DNA of 6,259 bases from an uncultured Ruminococcus sp. (GTDB lineage Bacteria; Bacillota; Clostridia; Oscillospirales; Ruminococcaceae). The notes under the pieces are model-generated. The model was not told where the DNA came from and did no database searches. It was given only the letters and a program-made list of their open reading frames with translations. Below, one piece after another: positions 1 through 5,056 of this stretch (positions are counted from its first letter, which is position 1; each line of letters opens with the position of its first letter). The DNA lies in NCBI GenBank assembly GCA_946188175.1, contig CAMHUJ010000108.1, positions 1 to 6,259 of the forward strand, read 5' to 3'. The translations under genes were made by a program, and so were the position numbers.

Positions 1-1
1 G

Positions 2-250
2 GAGGAGGCCTTCACCGTGCGCGAGGCGCTCGACAGCTTCACCGTCCGCGGTGCAGAATTCAACTACGGCAACTTCATCTCCGCTGTCATCAACTTCCTG
101 ATCATTGCGCTGATCCTGTTCGGCATCATCAAGGCAGTCAACAAGGCAATGGAGATCGGCAAGAAGAAGGAAGAGGAGAAGCCTGCCGAGCCGCCGAAGG
201 AAGAGGTCCTGCTGACCGAGATCCGCGATCTGCTCAAGGAAAAGAAGTAA
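2..250 (+). CDS. mscL: Large-conductance mechanosensitive channel MscL, C-terminal part (5' truncated by window edge)
   Basis: This is the last 82 residues of MscL, the inner-membrane channel that opens under high membrane tension and releases solutes during hypo-osmotic shock; it works as a homo-oligomer. The frame is open from the left edge, so the true start lies outside the window. Visible features are the end of the periplasmic loop, a tyrosine-glycine (fragment residues 22-23) leading into the second transmembrane helix (about 25-47, with the motif NFISAVINFLIIA), a charged KKKEEE cluster (54-59), a proline/glutamate-rich linker, and the family's C-terminal helix ending EEVLLTEIRDLLKEKK. 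The TEIRDLLKE tail closely matches E. coli MscL. An in-frame GTG at 17 falls inside the loop and is not a credible start. The gene is separated from the fab genes by a strong terminator, so it is probably a separate transcription unit. Confidence 0.95.
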   Translation, partial: EEAFTVREALDSFTVRGAEFNYGNFISAVINFLIIALILFGIIKAVNKAMEIGKKKEEEKPAEPPKEEVLLTEIRDLLKEKK

Positions 251-271
251 TCTTCCGGATACATACACCCG

Positions 272-310
272 AAACCGGTGCTGCTGAACAAGCGGCGCCG
301 GTTTTTCTTT
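272..310 (+). terminator. Rho-independent terminator of mscL
   Basis: A 13-bp stem pairs 272-284 (AAACCGGTGCTGC) with 292-304 (GCGGCGCCGGTTT) around a 7-nt loop, with two G-U pairs in RNA. It is followed by a T-rich run with one interruption (TTTTTCTTT, 302-310). It lies 21 nt after the mscL stop codon. On the opposite strand the hairpin is followed by only a short T run, so it looks like a one-way terminator that insulates the downstream promoter from mscL transcription. Confidence 0.9.
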
Positions 311-348
311 TCGCCGCCCGAACAGGACACAGTCCATGCAGTCTCCGC

Positions 349-375
349 AAAAAGCGCTTTTTTTGATCGCTTTTT
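349..375 (+). other. Possible second weak hairpin / T-rich element in the mscL-tetR spacer
   Basis: AAAAAGCG (349-356) can pair with CGCTTTTT (368-375) around an 11-nt loop that is itself T-rich. The overlapping AAAAAGCGCTTTTT at 349-362 is a perfect DNA palindrome. The stem is short and A/T-dominated, and no clean T tract follows position 375. It may be a weak back-up terminator or simply AT-rich promoter-upstream DNA. The rest of 311-407 holds nothing I recognise. Confidence 0.3.
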
Positions 376-407
376 CGTGCAGAATCTGATTTTCACGCAG
401 GTTTCAC

Positions 408-436
408 TTGACAGAAAAGGAAAACTGTGCTATAAT
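408..436 (+). promoter_or_regulatory. Consensus sigma-A/sigma-70 promoter for the tetR-fab operon
   Basis: The -35 hexamer TTGACA (408-413) and the -10 hexamer TATAAT (431-436) both match consensus exactly and are separated by 17 nt, the optimal spacing. TGC (428-430) directly before the -10 makes an extended -10 element. Transcription should start around 442-444, giving a leader of about 67 nt before the regulator's ATG. No terminator or other convincing promoter is seen between here and fabH, so this promoter is inferred to drive the regulator and the fab genes together. A promoter this strong normally needs repression to be adjustable, which fits the operator array overlapping its -10. Confidence 0.9.
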
Positions 437-466
437 AGCACATGGTGTGCTGGCACACTGTGTGCT
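426..466. promoter_or_regulatory. Putative operator array: five TGTGCT/AGCACA half-sites over the -10 and transcription start
   Basis: Half-sites occur at 426-431 (TGTGCT), 437-442 (AGCACA), 446-451 (TGTGCT), 452-457 (GGCACA, one mismatch) and 461-466 (TGTGCT). The first two form the perfect 17-bp palindrome TGTGCTATAATAGCACA (426-442), centred on the -10 element. The rest form two abutting 15-bp imperfect direct repeats, AGCACATGGTGTGCT (437-451) and GGCACACTGTGTGCT (452-466), identical at 12 of 15 positions, each with inverted hexamers 3 bp apart. Position over the -10 and start site is that of a repressor site. The adjacent TetR-family protein is the obvious candidate ligand, since such proteins bind short palindromes as dimers and often repress themselves. 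The binding partner is inferred. Confidence 0.75.
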
Positions 467-510
467 GATGCATATTCTTCGTATTTTCGCGGAAAGGAGT
501 CTGACGCAGC

Positions 511-1107
511 ATGGAACAGGCAGACGAAACGGCAGTGCCGAAGCAGGAGCGGATTCACGACGATATCTCCGATCAGATCGTTGAAATCGTTGCACGCATC
601 ACCGCCCAGGAAGGCGCCCATAAGGTCACCGTCAAGAAGATCATCAACGAAATGGGCGTGACAAACCGTGTTTTCTATAACCGCTTTTCCAATATTGACG
701 AGGTTCTGCGGATTGTCTACCGGAACACCGTCGTCAGTATGCGCGAAAGCATCAAGCCGGAATTTCATGACAAAGCGAGTTTTTCGCAGTTCTGCCTCGA
801 TACGGCGCTCAGAGTGGTGATGCAGTCCTACGATGTGAAAATGCAGTTCCGCCGGTATGTTTTCGAGCATGATTCGCTCACGGAGGAAAACCGCATCCGC
901 TGGTACGACAAGATCAAAAAATACTATCAGTATGCGCTGGAGCAGGGCTTTGCAAAGCCGGTCGATGCCGAAGCTCTCTGCTGCGCGATCTGGTGCTTTT
1001 GCAGAGGCTACTATGCCGATGCGATCTCGCGGCAGCTTTCACGCGAGGAGGCTGCGCGGAATTTCACCTTCGGCTTCTCATGTCTGCTGAGCAGCGTGAT
1101 TGCCTGA
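511..1107 (+). CDS. TetR/AcrR-family transcriptional regulator, likely repressor of the fatty acid synthesis operon
   Basis: This 198-residue protein has the size and layout of a TetR-family repressor. The N-terminal DNA-binding domain spans about residues 19-66. Its helix-turn-helix (about 40-59) reads VTVKKIINEMGVTNRVFYNRF and is followed by the typical S-N-I-D-E-V-L. The C-terminal two thirds should form the helical ligand-binding and dimerisation domain, which is not conserved enough to name a ligand. Acyl-CoA or acyl-ACP is a reasonable guess from context. The start at 511 has an AAAGGAG ribosome binding site at 493-499, with a slightly long 11-nt spacing; the next in-frame Met lies inside the HTH. 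It is the first gene behind the operator-covered promoter and fabH follows after 29 bp, so autoregulation and control of the fab genes are inferred. A cluster of four cysteines (Cys157, 158, 162, 164) in the C-terminal domain is unusual. The family assignment is secure, the target is not proven. Confidence 0.9.
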   Translation: MEQADETAVPKQERIHDDISDQIVEIVARITAQEGAHKVTVKKIINEMGVTNRVFYNRFSNIDEVLRIVYRNTVVSMRESIKPEFHDKASFSQFCLDTALRVVMQSYDVKMQFRRYVFEHDSLTEENRIRWYDKIKKYYQYALEQGFAKPVDAEALCCAIWCFCRGYYADAISRQLSREEAARNFTFGFSCLLSSVIA

Positions 1108-1136
1108 GATCATAAGAATACAGAGGAGACACCGGA

Positions 1137-2090
1137 ATGAGTTTTCAGATATTGGGAACCGGCGCCTATGTGCCGGAAAAGGTCCTGACAAACGACGAAT
1201 TATCGAACATGGTTGACACTTCGGATGAATGGATTACCCAGCGTGTCGGCGTCAAAGAGCGCCGGATCTCGGTCTGCGAATCGGCTGCGGAAATGGGCGC
1301 GAAGGCGGCACAACGTGCGCTGGAGGCTGCCGGTATCACCGCAGACCAGCTTGATCTGATCGTCGGTGCATCGGTATCCTCCGATGTGATCTGCCCGTCG
1401 GTTGCGGCAAAGGTGCAGCAGCTGATCGGCGCAAATTGTCCGGCATTCGATGTCAATTCCGCATGCAGCGGCTTCCTGTTTGCACTGGATACCGCAGCGG
1501 CATTCATCGCACGCGGCGGCATTCAGTATGCACTGGTGCTCGGCGCGGAACGGCTCAGCCGCATCATGGACTGGACGGACCGCTCAACCTGCGTCATCTT
1601 CGGCGACGGCTCCGGTGCGTTCGTCATCGCAAAGGGCGAAAATTATCTCGGCTCGGAGCTGCATACACAGGGCGGCGACGATGTCCTGCTGATTCCGCTC
1701 GGCAAGGGCAACTCCCCGTTCTATGAAAAAGAGGAGATGCCGCTCGCAATCCATATGGTCGGACAGGAGACCTTCAAGTTTGCCGTCAAGCAGATCGTCG
1801 GCGGTCTGAAAAGCATCACGGAACAGGCAGGCATTTCCGTCACCGATCTCGACTGGATCGTGCCGCATCAGGCAAACTACCGGATCATTGATCTGGCAGC
1901 GCGCCGTCTGCATCTCCCGATTGAGAAATTCGTGCTCAATCTGGAGCGCTACGGCAATACCTCCTCGGCAAGCGTCCCGATCTCCTTTGATGAACTCGCA
2001 CGCAGCGGCAAGCTGAAAAAAGGCGATCTGATCGCACTCTGTGCATTCGGCGGCGGCCTTTCAAGCGCCGCATGCCTGATCCGCTGGTAA
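1137..2090 (+). CDS. fabH: 3-oxoacyl-ACP synthase III (beta-ketoacyl-ACP synthase III)
   Basis: FabH starts fatty acid synthesis in the cytoplasm by condensing a short acyl-CoA primer with malonyl-ACP to give a 3-ketoacyl-ACP. The 317 residues match the full family length. The catalytic triad is intact: Cys110 in NSACSGFLFAL, His244 in IVPHQAN and Asn274 in RYGNTSSASVP, close to the E. coli positions 112, 244 and 274. The N-terminal GTGAYVPEKVLTND and DTSDEWITQRVG motifs and the C-terminal LCAFGGGLSSAA are also typical. Translation starts at the ATG at 1137 behind GAGGAG (1123-1128) with 8-nt spacing. The gene follows the TetR regulator by 29 bp with no terminator, so the two are probably co-transcribed. 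Whether the enzyme prefers acetyl-CoA or branched primers cannot be told from the sequence. It is distinguished from FabF by the Cys-His-Asn triad and shorter length. Confidence 0.97.
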   Translation: MSFQILGTGAYVPEKVLTNDELSNMVDTSDEWITQRVGVKERRISVCESAAEMGAKAAQRALEAAGITADQLDLIVGASVSSDVICPSVAAKVQQLIGANCPAFDVNSACSGFLFALDTAAAFIARGGIQYALVLGAERLSRIMDWTDRSTCVIFGDGSGAFVIAKGENYLGSELHTQGGDDVLLIPLGKGNSPFYEKEEMPLAIHMVGQETFKFAVKQIVGGLKSITEQAGISVTDLDWIVPHQANYRIIDLAARRLHLPIEKFVLNLERYGNTSSASVPISFDELARSGKLKKGDLIALCAFGGGLSSAACLIRW

Positions 2091-2120
2091 GCATCCGGCG
2101 GTACGTCCAAACCGGCTATC

Positions 2121-2141
2121 AATAAGCATCTGCTTATTTTT
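2121..2141 (+). other. AT-rich hairpin in the fabH-acpP spacer (weak terminator or processing site)
   Basis: The 95-bp gap between fabH and acpP is the longest inside the operon. AATAAGC (2121-2127) pairs with GCTTATT (2132-2138) around the 4-nt loop ATCT, followed by TTT and then AT-rich DNA to 2155. The 7-bp stem is mostly A-T, so as a terminator it would be weak and leaky. It could lower or process transcripts between fabH and acpP, separating ACP levels from those of FabH. No TGTGCT/AGCACA operator motif and no convincing -35/-10 pair are present in the gap. Confidence 0.4.
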
Positions 2142-2172
2142 AGATATATTTTATTCCAACACATTTGATTCT

Positions 2173-2178
2173 GGAGGA
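2173..2178 (+). promoter_or_regulatory. Strong ribosome binding site that fixes the acpP start
   Basis: GGAGGA is placed 7 nt before the ATG at 2186. An upstream in-frame TTG at 2165 would add seven residues but would put this Shine-Dalgarno inside the coding sequence. The ATG at 2186 also gives the usual ACP N-terminus, so it is the start chosen. Confidence 0.9.
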
Positions 2179-2185
2179 ACAAATT

Positions 2186-2407
2186 ATGAACAGCGAAAAG
2201 ATTATCGAAGTCCTTGCAAACCACCTCGAAATGGATCCGTCTGAGATCACCGAGGAGACCACCTTCACCGACCTCGGCGTCGATTCCCTCGAGGCTGTTG
2301 AGATCATGATGGAGCTGGAAGACGAGCTGGGCATTGAGATCAACCCGCAGGAGGCAGGCACCTCCGTCAAAGAGCTGATCGCTTACGTAGACAGCAAGCA
2401 GGGCTGA
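2186..2407 (+). CDS. acpP: Acyl carrier protein
   Basis: AcpP is the small acidic carrier that holds growing acyl chains on a 4'-phosphopantetheine arm and presents them to every enzyme encoded around it. The 73-residue protein is of normal length. The attachment serine is Ser34 in LGVDSLEAVEIMMELE, the hallmark DSL motif at the start of helix 2. Helix 2 carries the acidic residues that partner enzymes recognise, and the protein as a whole is rich in Glu and Asp. The gene has a very good ribosome binding site and a 95-bp AT-rich leader after fabH, consistent with ACP being needed in large amounts. It ends 4 bp before fabK. Its place between fabH and fabK makes fatty acid synthesis the clear role, rather than polyketide or D-alanine transfer. 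Confidence 0.97.
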   Translation: MNSEKIIEVLANHLEMDPSEITEETTFTDLGVDSLEAVEIMMELEDELGIEINPQEAGTSVKELIAYVDSKQG

Positions 2408-2411
2408 ACCT

Positions 2412-3347
2412 ATGGAGCGTACAGCAATTCTCTGTGATTTGCTGGGTGTCCGTTATCCGCTGATGCAGGGCGGAATGGCGCATATTTCCGATGCGCGCCT
2501 TGCAGCAGCGGTCTCCAACGGCGGCGGTCTGGGTATTATCTCCGCCGCAAGCGGAAATCCCGAGCAGGTCGCAGCACAGATCGACGAAGCCCGCGCACTG
2601 ACTGATAAGCCCTTCGGCGTCAATATCATGCTGCGCGGTAATAATATTGATGAAATTGCAAAGCTGGTTGTAGAGAAGAAGGTCGCCGTCGTCACGACAG
2701 GCGCCGGTTCTCCGGCAGCCTATATCCCGATGTGGCGCGAAGCAGGCGTCAAGGTCATTCCGGTGATCTCGACCGCCGCAATGGCACAGCTCATGGAGAA
2801 ATCCGGTGCGGATGCGGTCGTCGCGGAGGGTACGGAATCCGGCGGTCATGTCGGCGAAATGACAACTATGGCACTCGTGCCGCAGGTCTGTGACGCCGTG
2901 CAGATTCCGGTCATTGCGGCAGGCGGCATCGCAGACGGCAGAGGCGTCGCGGCGGCATTCATGCTCGGCGCATGCGGCGTACAGATCGGAACACGCTTCC
3001 TCGCCGCAACGGAATGCAATGTACATCCGGAATACAAGGCGCGTCTGCTGAAGGCGAAGGATACCTCGACAATCGTCACGGGCAAGCGGCTCGGACATCC
3101 GGTCCGCTCACTGAAGACCGCCTTCTCGCGCGGCTACGCAAAAGTGGAATATACGGATATTTCCGACGAAGACCTCGAAGCAATGGCTGTCGGTACACTG
3201 CGTGCCGCGGTTGTTGACGGCGACCCGAAGCGCGGATGCTTCCTCGCCGGTCAGATTTCGGGCATGGTCAATCAGGAGCAGCCCGCTGCCGAAATGATCG
3301 CAGAGATCATGGAGCAGGCAGGCAGGCTGCTCGGCACGCAGTTCTGA
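2412..3347 (+). CDS. fabK: Enoyl-ACP reductase II (FMN-dependent FabK)
   Basis: FabK performs the last reduction of each elongation cycle, turning trans-2-enoyl-ACP into acyl-ACP with NAD(P)H and FMN. It belongs to the nitronate monooxygenase/IMP dehydrogenase-like TIM-barrel flavoproteins and is unrelated to FabI. The 311 residues align along their length with Streptococcus pneumoniae FabK: QGGMAHISDARLAAAVSNGG (19-38), DKPFGVNIML (65-74), VTTGAGSP (94-101), the active-site stretch EGTESGGHVG with His146, and the FMN phosphate-binding IPVIAAGGIADGRG (165-178) and QIGTRF (191-196). The start gives the expected short N-terminus before LGVRYPLMQGGM. It lies 4 bp after the acpP stop and has no good Shine-Dalgarno (only a CAGGG at 2399-2403), suggesting translational coupling to acpP. 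A plain nitronate monooxygenase is the alternative, but the fab context argues strongly for FabK. Confidence 0.95.
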   Translation: MERTAILCDLLGVRYPLMQGGMAHISDARLAAAVSNGGGLGIISAASGNPEQVAAQIDEARALTDKPFGVNIMLRGNNIDEIAKLVVEKKVAVVTTGAGSPAAYIPMWREAGVKVIPVISTAAMAQLMEKSGADAVVAEGTESGGHVGEMTTMALVPQVCDAVQIPVIAAGGIADGRGVAAAFMLGACGVQIGTRFLAATECNVHPEYKARLLKAKDTSTIVTGKRLGHPVRSLKTAFSRGYAKVEYTDISDEDLEAMAVGTLRAAVVDGDPKRGCFLAGQISGMVNQEQPAAEMIAEIMEQAGRLLGTQF

Positions 3348-3383
3348 TACTGCACAGCAAACAAAAACGGGAGGCATCTCAAA

Positions 3384-4304
3384 ATGGGTAAACTTGCATT
3401 TCTCTTTGCCGGACAGGGCGCACAGTACAGCGGCATGGGCAAATCGCTCTATGAGACCAGCGCCGCGGCAAAAGAGCTTTACAATGCGGCGGAGGCAATC
3501 CGTCCGAACACGATGAATCAGTCCTTCTCCGGCACGGATGAGGAGCTCAAGCGCACCGAGAACACACAGCCCTGCCTGTATCTGGTCGATCTGGCAGCGG
3601 CACGCGCACTGAATGAGGCAGGCATCAGGGCAGATGCCGTCGCAGGCTTCTCGCTCGGAGAGATCGCAGCGCTTGCCTATGCAGGTGTCTATTCCGATGC
3701 AGACGGCTTCAAGATCGTCAGCACGCGCGGCAAGCTGATGCAGGACGCATCCGATGCAGCCGATACGGCAATGTGCGCGGTCGTCAAGCTCGATGCGGAG
3801 ACCGTCGCAAAGGCTGCTTCGGAATTCGATCAGCTCTATGCGGTCAATTTCAACTGCCCCGGTCAGACCGTTGTCTCCGGCTTAAAGAGCAGCATGCCCG
3901 ATTTCACGGCAAAGATCAAGGAGCTCGGCGGCAGATGCATCCCGCTGGCAGTCAGTGCGGCATTCCATTCGCCGTTCATGAACGATGCAGCCGATCATTT
4001 CGGCGCCGTACTCAAATCCTTCTGCTTCGCGGCACCGCAGATTCCGGTCTATGCAAACCTGACCGCGCAGCCCTATGCGGCAGATAAAATCGCGGAAACA
4101 CTGCGTGAGCAGATGTGCAATCCGGTCCGCTGGCAGACCACGATTGAAAATATGATCGCTGCGGGCTTCACCGATTTCATCGAGGTCGGCGCAGGCAAAA
4201 CACTCAGCGGTCTAGTGAAGAAAATCTCCGCAGATGTGCGGATCTACAATGTTGACAGCGCAGAGACGCTGGCAGAAACGATCAAGGCGGTGAAGGGATG
4301 CTGA
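3384..4304 (+). CDS. fabD: Malonyl-CoA:ACP transacylase
   Basis: FabD moves the malonyl group from CoA to ACP, supplying the two-carbon extender for FabH and FabF. At 306 residues it is full length. Conserved features in order are the oxyanion-hole motif GQGAQ (10-14), the nucleophile Ser90 in GFSLGE, Arg115 in STRGKLMQ that holds the malonyl carboxylate, NCPGQTVVSG (157-166), and His195 in AAFHSPFM, the catalytic partner of Ser90. The C-terminal IEVGAGKTLSGLVKK matches the family's IEIGPGKVLSGL pattern with Ala for Pro. The residue before the nucleophile is Phe instead of the textbook His of GHSLGE. Other Firmicutes also vary here (Leu in S. pneumoniae), so this is no sign of inactivity. A GGGAGG ribosome binding site (3369-3374) precedes the ATG by 9 nt. 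The 3' end overlaps fabG by 7 nt. Confidence 0.96.
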   Translation: MGKLAFLFAGQGAQYSGMGKSLYETSAAAKELYNAAEAIRPNTMNQSFSGTDEELKRTENTQPCLYLVDLAAARALNEAGIRADAVAGFSLGEIAALAYAGVYSDADGFKIVSTRGKLMQDASDAADTAMCAVVKLDAETVAKAASEFDQLYAVNFNCPGQTVVSGLKSSMPDFTAKIKELGGRCIPLAVSAAFHSPFMNDAADHFGAVLKSFCFAAPQIPVYANLTAQPYAADKIAETLREQMCNPVRWQTTIENMIAAGFTDFIEVGAGKTLSGLVKKISADVRIYNVDSAETLAETIKAVKGC

Positions 4305-5044
4305 ACGGAAAGACTGCCGTCGTAACAGGCGGCGCACGCGGCATCGGTGCTGCGATCTGCAAAAAGCTCGCATCGCAGGGCGCGGATATTGCAATCATCG
4401 CAAGAGCCGCCAATGAGCAGGCGCTCGCACTCGAAGCGGACATCGCAAAGGAGTACGGCGTCAGGGCAAAGGTCTATGCCTGCGACGTCAGCGATGCAGA
4501 ACAGTGCAAGGCGGCTGTCAAGCAGATTCTCGCGGATTTCGGCAATATTACGATTCTGGTCAACAATGCCGGCATCACGCGCGACGGTCTGATGATCAGC
4601 ATGAAGGAAGCAGATTTCGATGCGGTCATCAATACGAACCTCAAGGGTACATTCAACATGACACAGGCATGCTACCGCCCGTTCATGAAGCAGAAATACG
4701 GCAAGATCATCAATCTCGGCTCGGTCTCCGGTCTGCTCGGAACGGCAGGTCAGGCAAATTATGCCGCATCCAAGGCAGGCGTCTTTGCGCTGACAAAGGT
4801 CACGGCAAGAGAGCTTGCCTCACGGAATGTCACCTGCAACGCAATCGCACCGGGCTTCATCGCAACCGATATGACCAAGGCTATCAGCGAAGAAGCCGCG
4901 CAGAATTACCTCGCCTCGATTCCGGCAGGCAGAGCCGGTCAGCCGGAGGATGTTGCCAATCTCGCAGCATTCCTCGCCTCACCGGAATCCGATTACATCA
5001 CCGGAACGGTCATCCGCATTGACGGCGGACTCGCAATTTCATAA
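4298..5044 (+). CDS. fabG: 3-oxoacyl-ACP reductase
   Basis: FabG reduces 3-ketoacyl-ACP to 3-hydroxyacyl-ACP with NADPH, the first reduction of each cycle. It is a 248-residue classical short-chain dehydrogenase with a Rossmann fold. It shows the cofactor-binding TGGARGIG (10-17), CDVSD (62-66), NNAGITRDGLM (89-99), structural Asn114, and the catalytic Ser142, Tyr155 and Lys159 (GSVSG and the YAASK motif). APGFIATDMT (184-193) and the C-terminal GTVIRIDGG are also typical. NADPH preference is inferred from Arg14 in the glycine motif and from the family. The ATG at 4298 overlaps the end of fabD by 7 nt (ATGCTGA), so translation is probably coupled; the upstream AAGGCGGTG is only a moderate ribosome binding site. 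Short-chain dehydrogenases have many roles, but position between fabD and fabF makes FabG nearly certain. Confidence 0.96.
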   Translation: MLNGKTAVVTGGARGIGAAICKKLASQGADIAIIARAANEQALALEADIAKEYGVRAKVYACDVSDAEQCKAAVKQILADFGNITILVNNAGITRDGLMISMKEADFDAVINTNLKGTFNMTQACYRPFMKQKYGKIINLGSVSGLLGTAGQANYAASKAGVFALTKVTARELASRNVTCNAIAPGFIATDMTKAISEEAAQNYLASIPAGRAGQPEDVANLAAFLASPESDYITGTVIRIDGGLAIS

Positions 5045-5056
5045 ACGGAGGAAGCT

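Noticed and set aside
2..310. Functional link between mscL and the fab operon
   Set aside because: Both concern the membrane, but a strong terminator and a separate promoter lie between them and nothing else supports co-regulation.
278..661. Plus-strand open frame spanning the terminator, promoter and start of the regulator
   Set aside because: It starts inside the terminator hairpin, runs through the promoter and is out of frame with the regulator. The translation has no domain character.
430..870. Minus-strand open frame across the operator and regulator
   Set aside because: It overlaps the TetR HTH on the other strand and its product has no recognisable motif; a shadow frame.
2141..2155. 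Possible internal promoter before acpP (TATATT at 2145-2150)
   Set aside because: No acceptable -35 hexamer lies 16-18 nt upstream (ATAAGC at the 17-nt position), and the hexamer sits in generally AT-rich DNA. Kept only as part of the spacer observation.
2367..3098. Antisense open frame of 243 codons opposite fabK
   Set aside because: It lies opposite a clearly conserved FabK, has no family motifs and shows the same composition artefact as other antisense frames here.
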